Source of the DNA: Thoreauomyces humboldtii
Taxonomy: Eukaryota > Chytridiomycota > Chytridiomycetes > Spizellomycetales > Powellomycetaceae
Length of the DNA stretch: 49,820 bases
Direction of reading: 5' to 3'
NCBI GenBank assembly: GCA_027596035.1
Contig: JADGJA010000072.1
Location: 1 to 49,820 of the forward strand
Shown here: piece by piece, positions 21,772 through 32,446 of the stretch
How positions within the stretch are numbered: the stretch's first letter is position 1
Layout of the letters: every line of letters begins with the position of its first letter
Notes under the pieces: model-generated
Told to the model about the DNA's origin: nothing
Database searches by the model: none
The model's input: only the letters and a program-made list of their open reading frames with translations
Made by a program: the position numbers and the translations under genes

Positions 21772-23715
21772 TTACGCTAGAACGGTCTTTCTCTTCACAC
21801 CCTCCTCGATGCGATCAGCGATCCTACGATCCTTCTTGGAGATGATACTCGTTGCCCTACCCCTGGCGCCGTTGCGCGCGGTTCGTCCTACACGATGGAG
21901 GTAGTCGATGGCCGTCTGAGGGAAATCGTACAGAATGACGTGACCGACGTTGATGGTGTCGAGACCCCTCGAGGCGATATCGGTGGCCACCATGATGATG
22001 GGCTTTCGGACCGACGATTCGCTGGCTGCGGGGACCTCTGACGGAGCCGCGAACCGCTTGAGAGCCTTCGTGCGGTCCTTGACGTGCACGTTGCTCGAGA
22101 TGTCGTAGGCGTCGTAGCCCTTCTCCTTGAGGGCCCTGGCAGCGTCCTCGCAGCTCCTCCGCGTGTTGCAGAACACGATCAGTCTGTCGTCCTCGATGAC
22201 GGCTCGTTTGAGGATGTCGAGGAGCGTCGACTGCTTTGTGGTGGACCCGTCGATGCGGACGAACCGTTGACGGAGACTGGGGACCGTGCGATGGACGGTG
22301 GGCGTGGTGACGCGCTTGTGGTCTGGGAAGTGACGGTCGAGGGTCCGCACGAGCGTCAAGGGCACCGTTGCGGACACGAACACGAACTGGCATGATCGGT
22401 CGAGGTCGGTCACGAACTTTGCGGCGTGCTTGAGGATGGTGTCGAGCTCTGGCCCAAAGTCCTCGTCCGTCATGGTGTCGGCTTCGTCCACGACGAGGTG
22501 ACGGGTCTGGGACAAGGCAAAGCCTGCCTGACGCATGAGGTAGTTGAGGGATCCGGGTGTCGATACGAGGATGTCGACGGGGGCGCTGGCGATCTTGGCC
22601 TCGACGTCCGCTGCAGGCATGCCAGCGTGGGCGCCCACAACACGCAGACGGACAGAGTGGCAGATCGCCTTTGCAGTAAGCGTCACCTGGGCAACAAGCT
22701 CGCGAGAAGGCACGATGATGACGGCGCGCGGACGTCTCAGCTTTCGGATGGTTGAAAGTCCAGAGGTTGATGAAGCGGTGGTTCCGTCCGCAGTAATCGC
22801 CTCTACGGCGTCTATCCGATAGTCTGATACGCTAGCCGCAATCTTCTCCTCCTCGTCCTTCAACCGGTTGATGATTGGAAGTAAGTAAGCAGCGGTCTTT
22901 CCTCCCCCCGTCTCGGCGGCGCACAACAGTGCGTTTCCGTCGCTGCTTAGTATCTCCGGTATGCATAGCGCCTGCACCTGCGTCGGCCGTTCGTATCCCA
23001 GAACATTCTTGACTGCACTCAGCAGCTCAGCTCGCAGCCCCATCTCCTCGAATCTGCTATCGCGGATCCGCTCTTGGACGACGGCGAGAGCTTCCGGTCG
23101 CGTCGTGTCGTATCTCGTCGCTGTGAGAGCAAACTTTGCCGTGTGTTTCGCCATCTTGATGGCATCCTCCTCCTTCGCCAAGGCCGCCTTGTGGCTAAGC
23201 TTTTGTGTTGACACTGGGCTCTTCTTGCGTCGACCAGCCAAATGCTCCGTCGGCGCCTCCTCCTTCGAGTCCGAGGTCTTTCGCTTTCTCAGACGAAGTG
23301 GTGTGGTAGGCCTATCCGACGACTTTCTGAACTTTGCGGCATCGGGCTTTGCTTCCTGCTTTCCTGGAGTGGATGGAGGTGGTTTGAAGGTGGCGAGTCG
23401 TAGTCGTGCTGGAAGTGCCAGTCCCGGCATACGCTTGCCGGGACCCTTATTCCCTCCACCCGTTCGTTTGGTGCCATTGCTGTTTGGTCCTTTGCTCACA
23501 GAGTTACCGGAAGGCCGCTGACGTGGATATTTTGTGGAGAAGGTGAACTGGTTGGAGGAGCGAGCTGTCTTGGTGCTGTTGAAGACCAACGGTGTCCAAT
23601 GAGCTGGAGTGTCGGGGAAGAGTCGCGAGCAGCGCGGAGAGCGGGCGGCAGTAGGACGAGATTTCCGAAGCAGCTGCAGGCAACGCAGTCCGGCGGGCTT
23701 GCTGAATCCAAGCAT
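21772..23715 (-). CDS. DEAD-box RNA helicase, mitochondrial (MRH4-like)
   Basis: Single exon; 647 residues from the MLGFSKP start. The N-terminus is rich in Arg/Ser without acidic residues (LRCLQLLRKSRPTAARS), as in a mitochondrial presequence, followed by a basic disordered stretch. Helicase motifs: Q-motif YERPTQVQ, motif I AETGGGKT at about 267 (an unusual second Gly in place of Ser), Ia PSRELVAQ, Ib TPGSLNYL, II VDEADTMTD at about 408, III SAT, IV LIVFCNTRR, V VATDIASRGLD, VI HRVGRTARNG at about 605. The organisation resembles Mrh4-type helicases that assemble the mitochondrial large ribosomal subunit. The reading frame stays open to an ATG at 23853; the shorter start gives the better targeting signal. 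Its stop lies 126 bp from the TMEM94 stop (convergent). Confidence 0.88.
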   Translation of the reverse strand: MLGFSKPAGLRCLQLLRKSRPTAARSPRCSRLFPDTPAHWTPLVFNSTKTARSSNQFTFSTKYPRQRPSGNSVSKGPNSNGTKRTGGGNKGPGKRMPGLALPARLRLATFKPPPSTPGKQEAKPDAAKFRKSSDRPTTPLRLRKRKTSDSKEEAPTEHLAGRRKKSPVSTQKLSHKAALAKEEDAIKMAKHTAKFALTATRYDTTRPEALAVVQERIRDSRFEEMGLRAELLSAVKNVLGYERPTQVQALCIPEILSSDGNALLCAAETGGGKTAAYLLPIINRLKDEEEKIAASVSDYRIDAVEAITADGTTASSTSGLSTIRKLRRPRAVIIVPSRELVAQVTLTAKAICHSVRLRVVGAHAGMPAADVEAKIASAPVDILVSTPGSLNYLMRQAGFALSQTRHLVVDEADTMTDEDFGPELDTILKHAAKFVTDLDRSCQFVFVSATVPLTLVRTLDRHFPDHKRVTTPTVHRTVPSLRQRFVRIDGSTTKQSTLLDILKRAVIEDDRLIVFCNTRRSCEDAARALKEKGYDAYDISSNVHVKDRTKALKRFAAPSEVPAASESSVRKPIIMVATDIASRGLDTINVGHVILYDFPQTAIDYLHRVGRTARNGARGRATSIISKKDRRIADRIEEGVKRKTVLA

Positions 23716-24053
23716 ATCAATGTTGAGATACGGTGGGAGGTTCAGAGAAAAGGTGGTAATGGTTGGGACCTGGGGAACAACCAAAAAAAATGCATCGAGA
23801 GATTCCCGTCTTCGCAACCAAAGGTTCACATGTCCGGAAAGGAACCCAACCAACCGGAACCGACACGAGTCCCCAACGCTTTACCGTCGACTGGACACCC
23901 CACGGGTTCACTTTCCCCCTGACCCTGCCAACTCGCCCAAAAAACAAGAGCGCAAAAGGTGACTGTAAATGATCTCTCAAGTCATGTTTATGGATGCTCT
24001 ACATCGCAGCATGCTGGATGCAGAAGAAGAAAAGAGGAATGGGGAACTATGGT
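23716..24053. other. Intergenic between RPS9 and the DEAD-box gene
   Basis: 338 bp separating two minus-strand genes: 3' untranslated region of RPS9 and promoter of the helicase gene. No further gene is visible. Confidence 0.6.
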
Positions 24054-25046
24054 CTACTCCTCGTCCTCGGCCTCGCCCTCAGCGCCCTAGATACGAACAT
24101 GATGGTCAGCAGGTGATATCGGCAGATGAAAAGCAACGTCCCGGTTCCATACCTTGGAGGCAGCAGCGGCAGCACGCTTGCGCTTCACACGACCGGCACG
24201 GCCACCACCGTAGGGGGAGGTGAGAGCGAAGTCGATGTGCTTCTGGCTGTGGTTTGCAAAAGAAAGACAGTGCCGGATTTGGGTCAGCAGCGACAAGGCA
24301 AACACGAAAGAAACATGCAAAAAGGAGGAAGGATGGGAACGTACCTGTCAAGACGGACGATGAACGAGGGGATGTTCACGATCTGCTTGCCGACACTGAA
24401 AGATGCACGGGACGGAAAAGAAAGAAACCTTCGCGGTAAGTGACATGCGGATATCGAGGGTGGGGGCCCTTTTCTTTCGAAAAGCTGCACACGCCAGCTC
24501 AGAATATCGCAGTGGCCACATACCGAATGTGCCTCTGACGGATGAGGACACGGGCGTGGTGGATCGACTTTGCGAGTCCGAGCTTGAAGACCTGGGTCTG
24601 CAGACGACGCTCCAGGAAGTCCTCGATCTTGAGACCGAGCACGTAATCGAGCTTGGCCTTGGACTCGTCCAGGATGCCGGTGCGGATCAAACGACGGATG
24701 AGGGCGTTTCCCTCGAAGAGACGACGGGGGTCCTTCTCCTCGAGCGTGAGCAGCTCACGGGCGGCACGACGGATGTGGGAGAGGGAGTATCCAACCCTCC
24801 AGATCTCGCGCTTGCAACGGAGTCCGTACTCTCCAGCGAGCTTGAGCTCCTGGTCGAGACGCTCGGACTCGAAGGGTCGCTTGGGGACCTATTGTCGAAC
24901 GCTGATCAGTCTTCTTGCCATTCATTCCCTGCCCTCTTGCTGCCCTGCTCCTCGTCCCACGAGCTGATCCTGGAGTAGGAGGACGCCTGACACATACGAG
25001 ACCGTGGACGTACCTTGTAGGTCTTGGAGCAGTTCCTCTGGGGCAT
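24054..25046 (-). CDS. RPS9: 40S ribosomal protein S9 (uS4)
   Basis: Five exons: 25046-25014, 24888-24524, 24395-24345, 24246-24153, 24086-24054; 191 residues, the usual length. It is a core small-subunit protein at the mRNA entry/decoding side. The sequence is near-canonical: [39 protein letters not shown], the S4 RNA-binding domain ([39 protein letters not shown]), [20 protein letters not shown] and the acidic [10 protein letters not shown] end. Its first three introns (125, 128 and 98 nt) are longer than nearly all others in the window, a common trait of ribosomal protein genes. It is head to head with the RAD5 homolog. Confidence 0.98.
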
Positions 25047-25472
25047 GGTTGGAGTATGCTACGACGAGGGGATTGCCGAAAAAGTGAAAGGGAGAGAAAA
25101 AAGAGCATTCGGGGAGGGCGGCGGCTTTCTTTCTTCTCCTCGCCCCAACACCGAACCCTAGACAAGTAGAAACCCTAGAAGAACACAGGTCACGTGAAGG
25201 CAAGGCTCTCGACAGCAAGCAGTGGCATCGACAGCATAGAGTCCGAAAGCTCTGGACACTCTGACGATTCAACCACTTGCCTTCCCCACACTCCTTCTTG
25301 CCTCTCTCTCACACACTCTCTCTCTCGGCGTCTCCCTGGCACGTCTCTGTCTCTCTTGTTTTCCCTTGTCGAGTTGTTGGCAAGGTGGGGGGAACTTAGA
25401 AAGCAGAAGGGAGTCGTCTTCTCTCGCTCAAGCGCCCCTTTGTCCCCCCAGTCCTTCTTCTCCTTCAACTAC
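25047..25472. promoter_or_regulatory. Divergent promoter RPS9 / RAD5 with CT-rich tract
   Basis: 426 bp between two opposite start codons. The + strand is strongly pyrimidine-rich at about 25280-25358 (runs of ctctctctc and tctctct). Such tracts are common near fungal transcription starts and 5' leaders. No specific binding site is claimed. Confidence 0.6.
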
Positions 25473-28400
25473 ATGCAGAGCGACAGAGTCATGCTGGCAA
25501 CCGCAGAGGCTCCGTCGTCACCATCGTCCCCTCTTTCCCTCCTCGCATCGTTCCTCGGAGATGCTCTGTCCCTCACCACCCTCAAAGCCCTGCTGGCAGA
25601 GGGGAAGGGAGACGTGCAGCGCTCCGTGAACCTCTACTTTGAGAACCCTGCCAGATACAACAAACCATCCTCAATCCACTCTGCACCAGCCTCTCCGCCT
25701 CAGAAACGATCTTCACCCGCAGGCAGTCTCCTTCCCCGCGCCAAACGTGCAAAATCCGTCGCTCCAACCTATGTCGGAGAGTGCATCTTGGTGGCACTGG
25801 CAACCGTACGGGGAACCGGCGCGATCAGGGACGGCATGCAGATCGACCCAGTGACCAAGCTGAGAGCTCCCATCCCTCTCAAGACCTCCTCCAAGAAGGG
25901 TGGAAGGAAGCTCAAAGTCAAGGACTCGATCACCAGGCTCTGCGTGGCCGGGCGAGAGATTGCAAAGCTGGCCACCACGGAGGACTACTTGGGGAAGCTG
26001 ATCGATCAGAACGTGATCATGCTCAGAGGATCGGTTAGTTGAAATCCGGTCGCGTCAGACTGTTTCTTTGCAGATCACTCGCTGATCCGCCCGGTCAGGT
26101 CGTGGCTGTACCGCCGACCCTCACGCTTCTCTGCGACGTGGTGCTACAAGTCAGCGTCTTCTTCCTGCCCGATGCCTTCACCTCAACCTGCACGCTAGAT
26201 GCCTCGAACGCTCAGGAAGAGGCACTCAAGCAAAGGCACCACTCACTCCTGCTTCTGTTCAGTCTTCTCGGTCTCCGACCAGAGGATACCTCGCTGCTGC
26301 ACAAGGAAGCCGATGCCGCAACCGAAGGAGAGGACGAAGAAGGAGTGGAGCTCGAGTCCGATCAAGTCGAGATACTCTACAACAAGGCGAGAACGTTCGA
26401 AAACGTCCAGGAAATGGAACCAAAGGACGGTCTTACCGTGAATCTCCGTGGCTACCAGAAGCAGGCTCTACAGTGGATGTCGACACGGGAGAACCTCACC
26501 AAAGATCCGTCGGATCACTCCATTCACCCACTGTGGGAGGAGTATGTGCTTCCCCCAGAGGAGGCTGGGGCGGAGTCAGCGCCATTCTACTTCAATCCAT
26601 ATACCGGCGAGCTCTCGCTGAACTTTCCCAGCGCCGCCGACCAGACTCGTGGAGGCATTCTCGCCGATGAAATGGGGTTGGGGAAGACCATCGAAACCCT
26701 CGCTTTGATACATTCAAATCGACCATCTGCGGGCGATATGGACGACCATGCTGCAGATGCGTACAACTTTAACAAGAAGTTCAACGCAAAGCTGGACAAC
26801 GTGCAGCTGCCGGCTACGCGTTCCACTCTGATCGTCTGTCCGGTGTCGCTGATCGCTCAGTGGCGAGACGAGGTGGTCACGCGCTTCCGAGCCAACGCTC
26901 TTACCTGTGCGCTACATTATGGAAGCGAGAGGACTCTAACGGTGTCCGACTTGACAAAGCGAAACGCGCCAGACGTCGTCATCACCTCTTACGGCGTTGT
27001 GAGTAGCGAAGGGGGCGAGGCGAAGGGCAAGAAACCCTCCCTCATTTTTGGAGTCGAATGGTTTCGGGTGGTACTAGATGAAGCGCATTGGATCAAGAAC
27101 AAGCAAACCTGGATGGCTAAAAGTTGTTTCAAGATTGAAGCGAAGCGACGCTGGGCGGTCACTGGCACTCCCATCCAGAACCGACTCGAGGATCTTTTTT
27201 CTCTTTCTCACTTCTTGCGTCTCGAGCCTTGGCAAAACTTTGGTTACTGGCGCCGCTTCATTACTATACCCTTCGAGAATAAGGACCCAAAAGCTTTGGA
27301 CGTGGTGCAATCGATCCTTGAACCGATCGTCCTACGCCGACAGAAATCAACACCATATGGGCCAGAACGGCGACCGATCGTTGAGCTGCCGCCGAAGGTG
27401 GTCGAAACGGAATATCTGGATTTCAGTCACGAGGAACGCGACATCTACTCGGCTCTACACACGAAGACCAAGACACAGTTCTCGGCTTTCTGCGCTGCTG
27501 GGACTGTGCTAAGTCATTGGGCTCACGTCTTCCAAATGCTCACCAGACTACGCCAAGTCTGTCTGCATCCGTCCCTTGCGCTGGGCAAAGGCTCGACAGG
27601 GGCCGCAGCGGAGAGCTCGCAGGATATCGATGACCTCATCAAACGATTTCAAACTGGGACAGACTCTGCGGAAAGCACCGAAGGCGGGAATCCAGATGCC
27701 TACCGGGATGCAATATTTCACCGACTCACTCAGGGCTCTGCTGTTGGCGATGGAGCCTCGGAAGAGGACGCGTCATGTCCTCTGTGCTACGATCTGATGG
27801 CGCAACCTACAATGTATCCCTGCATGCATATGAGCTGCTATGATTGCATCGTAGGGTTCTTGCAGAAGAAGGAGCAAATGGGGGAACCAGGAGAATGTCC
27901 AATATGCCGTAAAGAGTTCCGAGAGGAAGACTTGATGGATATCATAAAGGCACCGACTAACCACGCAGCAGCCGCGTCCACGCAAGGAGAGCCTGTGACC
28001 AGCGGTGGAGCGGGCGATGACGTGGCCTCACGCACACCCCTTCTCACGCTTCGCCGTCACTTTCACTCTTCGACGAAGCTCAAAGCGCTGGTCGCTCAGT
28101 TGAAGCAGCTCCGTGAGACCGATCCAGACGTCAAAACCGTGGTCTTCTCACAATTCACCTCGATGCTCTCGCTATGCGAGATCGTCCTTCGAGAACATGG
28201 GTTCGGCTATGCACGCCTGGACGGCACCATGAATCAAAAGGAGCGGGAGAGGACACTCAAGCTCTTCGCCAGCGATGATGCTGAAGGAAGCAAAGTGCGC
28301 GTCTTGTTGGCGAGCATGCGGACCGCCGGCGTCGGGCTCAACCTCGTTCGAGCGAGCTTCGTGGTGATACTAGAGCCATGGTGGAACGTTAGTCGCTTTT

Positions 28401-28712
28401 TTTTTTCTCCTCGCTTCGTCTTTCTCCCTCTCTCTGAGCACTCAACCTTCGTTTTTATCACCTGCATAGGCCCCTGTCGAAAGCCAAACGATCGATCGCG
28501 TGCATCGCATAGGTCAGACACGCAACGTCCTCGTCAAACGCTACATCATGCGAGATTCCGTAGAGGAACGAATGCTGGAGATCCAAGATCGGAAGACGGT
28601 GCTGTGCAAGTTCGCAATTGGAGAAGGCGAGACTGGAAAGGAGTCTGCCGCGAAGCACAAGGAGGACGACAAAAAAGCACGGATAGAAGAGCTGAAGACG
28701 CTATTCGGTTGA
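25473..28712 (+). CDS. RAD5: Rad5/HLTF-type SWI2/SNF2 helicase and RING E3 ligase
   Basis: Three exons: 25473-26033, 26099-28387, 28470-28712; 1030 residues. Rad5 polyubiquitinates PCNA with Ubc13-Mms2 and remodels stalled replication forks in the nucleus. Order of parts: a short UBA-like start (LLASFLGDALSLTTLKALLAEGKGD is split over about 20-45), a HIRAN-like region (TYVGECILVALATVRG to VVAVPP), SNF2 motif I DEMGLGKT at about 377, DEAH box (VLDEAHWIKN) at about 513, TGTPIQN, an embedded C3HC4 RING at about 746-790 (CPLCYDL ... CMHMSCYDCI ... CPICRKEF), then the C-terminal helicase lobe (VVFSQFTSML, LLASMRTAGVGLNL, HRIGQTR). The intron at 26034 is placed at the second acceptor (ggtcag) because only that keeps the frame. 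Key residues appear intact. Confidence 0.93.
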
Positions 28713-28966
28713 AAGGGCCCCGCTTTCGCAGTGCACACACTATTTTGGATCGCCCACAAATCAAAAATCTGCAGAACCGTTAGCAATTTGGTTGTGAATA
28801 ATTTATTACGCGCTGCTACAAGGACCCAGGTCTAGGAATATGCTACTACTACGGAATGTGAATCAGGGAGAAAAAGCGGGGCAGGGTTCTGCCCCTCTCA
28901 ACCACTCCTGATTGTGTCGCTCTCCTCGGTCACCGCCGAAGAATAGGAACTCGATCAGGTCACCGT

Positions 28967-29830
28967 TCAGAAAAGGTTGGCCAGGAACGCCCCGAAGATG
29001 CTGACGAAAGCGGTCGCGAGACCCGCAATGTTGTTGCCCGCCGACGACTTGGCAACAACCTCGGTAGCGGATCCCGCCGTGGTACCAGCCTGACCGGTGG
29101 ACACGTTGTTGAAGTCGGTCCAGGTGGGACCCTTGGTGACGGCCGTGACGTTGGTTCCGTAGGGTCCGTTGTTCTTGCACGATCTGATCAGACGGAGGTT
29201 GGAGATCTGCCAGAGTCCGCCGAGGGGCGTGAACTCGTTGAGGGTCCAGTCCTTGAGGTGGACAAAGTCGTAGGCGGTTCCGTTCGTGTTGAGACGGTAG
29301 TCGGAGAAAGGCACAACGACCGACTGCTTCCCGCCCTTGGACGTGTCGACGTACTGGGAGATGGGAACGTATCGCGAGTCGGATCCCGACGGTGCGCGAG
29401 CGTAACAGTCGGGATCCTTCTGCGTCAGGGTCATGGTGAAGGCGCCTCCCGGTGGCGAGTAGAGGTCGAATCCGACAGCGTAGAAGTCGGTGGTGTTGAA
29501 GCAGGCTCCGGCGTCGAATTTCGAAAAGAAGAAGTTGTTGGTGGGAGTGTTGCTAATCGAGGTGATGTTCATGACCTTTAGAGTAGGGTCGACCGTGAAG
29601 TTGAGGGTGCCAGTCGCCGAGCTTCCGTAATCTGCCTTGAGGAGGTTGAGAGCGCGAAGCGTCACCGTGTCGTAGGGCAGGTAACCGAACGTTGCCGTGG
29701 CGAAATCATCGACAATGTAATCGGGTCCACATTCAATCCCTGGGACTGATGTGATGTTGTAGGTCTGAGCGGAGACAAGAACGACAGCAGAGGACGCGAC
29801 GAGAAGGGCTGAGGCTTTGGAAAAGTGCAT
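28967..29830 (-). CDS. Secreted, probably GPI-anchored protein of unknown function
   Basis: Single exon, 287 residues. It starts with a clear signal peptide (MHFSKASALLVASSAVVLVSAQ) and ends with a short hydrophobic tail (IAGLATAFVSIFGAFLANLF) after a small-residue stretch (KSSAGNN), the pattern of a GPI-anchor signal. The middle is a beta-rich, Tyr/Thr/Asn-rich domain of about 200 residues with several N-glycosylation sites and few Cys (ECGPDY, GACFNTTD, DPDCYA, RSCKNN), suggesting two disulfides. The DDFAT start and FDLYSPPGG strand recall carbohydrate-binding jelly-roll domains, but no family is claimed. Likely a wall or surface protein. Confidence 0.85.
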   Translation of the reverse strand: MHFSKASALLVASSAVVLVSAQTYNITSVPGIECGPDYIVDDFATATFGYLPYDTVTLRALNLLKADYGSSATGTLNFTVDPTLKVMNITSISNTPTNNFFFSKFDAGACFNTTDFYAVGFDLYSPPGGAFTMTLTQKDPDCYARAPSGSDSRYVPISQYVDTSKGGKQSVVVPFSDYRLNTNGTAYDFVHLKDWTLNEFTPLGGLWQISNLRLIRSCKNNGPYGTNVTAVTKGPTWTDFNNVSTGQAGTTAGSATEVVAKSSAGNNIAGLATAFVSIFGAFLANLF

Positions 29831-30641
29831 TCCGATGGCTTTTGGGGACTGTGGTTGACCTGAGAGGGAAAGCCTTGATCCTATTTCCTCTTATACCTGC
29901 GCGCGCATGCGGGGCCCTCAGAAAAGCATCTGCCATCCTCGCGCCTCGTGAGGCGTACGCGAGCAACCGGGACGGTGGAGGGGAGGAATGGGCTTCGTGG
30001 CGCAACCTTGGGCTTTTTTTGGGTCCAAGTGCCAGAGGCGACAAAGAGTCTGAAATGGTTTTGGACAGCGCTTCCCTACAGCATTAGTGCAGTTGCCGCA
30101 GCTTCGCAATTTCCATCCACCAGCACCAGTAGTAGTTCCATTAGTAGTACGTTGATTGGGGAAAGCGACCAGTAAGGTACCATGGGTCCCTCCGAAGTGA
30201 CAAAGACAAGATGCGGGAGTGGTAAGGACCACTGCCGGGCTCACCAACCCGTAGACACCAACCGTAAACTCCAGAGCATTCGAGTGTCAGTCGCTGGCTA
30301 GCGCTGATCGAAGTGGACACTTTCATCGAATACACATCAATACAGTCTTTCAATGGGAGAGTTCTTGACCTTTTTTCGACTGCAGCGGCATCCCCAACTG
30401 ATGGCACTCCAAAGAGTCGTGGTTGTCACGCCTTTTTCTTGTCTTTGTTTTTGATCTCCTTTTCTTTGGGGTGGCTGGGTTTATCTGCAATCTCATCTTT
30501 GCCTGTGACTACTGTAGTCTGCACAGTACACTCCGTGGCCGCACATACCGTAGGCACATTCAGCGTCTTCCCATCCACCCCCGTCCCAACCCTTTCCGCC
30601 AACGCAACACCCAACAAAGACCACCAACTCCACGCACTGCC
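29831..30641. other. Divergent promoter region, surface protein / SER3
   Basis: 811 bp between two opposite start codons. It contains short T- and pyrimidine-rich runs and no reading frame with recognisable content. Confidence 0.6.
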
Positions 30642-32216
30642 ATGACCTCACCCGCGAAGAACGTCGCAAAGCCAAAGGCCCTCAAGCCTTTCAACAATGG
30701 GGAGATCAAGGTCCTCCTCCTCGAAGGTACGGAGTGAGAAGGGAGAGGGCGAGGGCAAGCGTGGGGAAGCGCAGTAAACCATTATTCCGCTGACGCCAAC
30801 GTCGACTTGTTTGTAGGTGTCAACGCTACCGGAATTCAGATATTGAAGAACGCTGGATATCAGGTGCGGTGGTCCCGGCAGAATTCCGTGTCTGGAGATC
30901 ATCCCACCGGCTTACCGGGCAGTCCCTGCCTGCTTTCTTCAGGTTGAATGCCACGCAAAGGCCTTGGACCCCGAGGTCCTCAAAGAGAAGATCAAGGACG
31001 TGCACGTTGTCGGCCTACGGTGAGTGGGGCGGCTCAGGGGCGGGTCTCATTAGAGAGTAGTACCTGATTCGATTCTCAACCCATCGAATAGCTCAAAGAC
31101 GCAACTCACTGCTGAAATCCTGGCCGTGGCGAAGAAGCTTCTGGTTGTCGGCTGCTTCTGCATCGGCACCAACCAGGTCGATCTGGAGTACGCCGCCGCC
31201 CACGGTATCGCCGTGTTCAACTCGCCTTTCAGCAATTCTCGCAGCGTTGCCGAACTCATGATCTGCGAGATCATCGCACTTTCCCGGCAACTGGGTGACC
31301 GTAACAACGAGCTTCACGCCGGTACTTGGAACAAGACCTCGAAGAACTGCAATGAGATCCGCGGGAAAACGCTCGGCATCGTCGGCTACGGACACATCGG
31401 CGCTCAGCTTTCCGTGATCGGCGACGCTCTAGGCATGTCAGTGGTCTTTTACGACGTGCAGCAAATCATGCCTCTTGGAACAGCTCGACCGCTCGATACG
31501 TTGGAGGAACTTCTTGCGGTAGCCGATTTCGTCACTTTGCACGTACCAGAGACTGATGAGACGAAGAACATGATCGCCGCACCGCAGCTGGCGGCCATGA
31601 AGCGCGGCGCATATCTGTTGCAGGCGTCCCGCGGAACGGTGGTGGACATCCCTGCCGTCGCGGCCGCTCTGCGTAGTGGCCAGCTGGGCGGTGCGGCCAT
31701 CGATGTGTTCCCAGTTGAGCCATACGCCAACGGTCCTAGCTTCGAGTCCGAGCTGCGGGGTTGCCCCAACACCATTCTCACACCCCACATTGGTGGATCC
31801 ACCGAGGAAGCGCAGAGTTCCATCGGCATTGAGGTTGCAGCGGCTCTTGTTCGCTACGTCAACAACGGCACCACCGCCGGCGCCGTCAACTTCCCCGAAT
31901 GCGATATACGCGCTCCCTCCGCCGAGTCCAAAACCGTGCGCCTTCTGAACACGCATCACAATGTTCCCGGTGTTCTCAAGGTATAGAAACATGATAGCTT
32001 GGCAGACGTGCGGTAGCCCACTAACCAATCCTTCATTTATAGCAAATCAATAAGATTTTGCAGGAGTTCAACATTGAAAAGCAGCAACTTGACTCTCGGG
32101 GTCCCATCGCGTACCTTATGGCGGATCTTACCGTCGACCACGAGTCGGATTACCAACGTATTTCCGATGCCATTGAACAGTTGCCTTCCAACATCCGCAC
32201 TCGACTACTCTACTAG
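30642..32216 (+). CDS. SER3: D-3-phosphoglycerate dehydrogenase
   Basis: Five exons: 30642-30726, 30817-30863, 30943-31019, 31092-31980, 32043-32216; 423 residues. It oxidises 3-phosphoglycerate with NAD+ to 3-phosphohydroxypyruvate, the first step of serine synthesis, in the cytosol. Visible: NPF-type start of the 2-hydroxyacid dehydrogenase fold (LLLEGVNATGIQILKNAGYQ), NSRSVAELM, the Rossmann loop LGIVGYGHIGAQ at about 162-173, catalytic Arg in LQASRGTVVD (near 248), Glu in DVFPVEP, His in LTPHIGGSTEEAQ (near 301), and a C-terminal ACT domain beginning HHNVPGVLKQINKIL that in this family senses serine. The N-terminus is shorter than in yeast Ser3/Ser33. All exon joins are supported by phase and by family sequence. 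Confidence 0.97.
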
Positions 32217-32446
32217 ACCTATGCAGGCATCCCGTCAAACGCTCCCATACTTGGTTCACCATACATCCCCTCGCTTGGCTGAATTTTGCTTTTATTTACT
32301 ACATAAGTTGCATCCGTACTTGCCCATTGTTCAAGTCCGGGCATAATCACGTCCTTCGAGCTTCAAACATCACCATCTGCTACCCCGCTTCCCGTGCGCC
32401 TAGCTCGAAAGTGTATTAGAAATGACTAGGCTTGCCGTTTACTCTA

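Noticed and set aside
24396..25013. Possible box C/D snoRNAs in the long RPS9 introns
   Set aside because: CTGA-like D boxes occur, but no matching C box (RTGATGA) and no terminal stem were found in the 125- and 128-nt introns.
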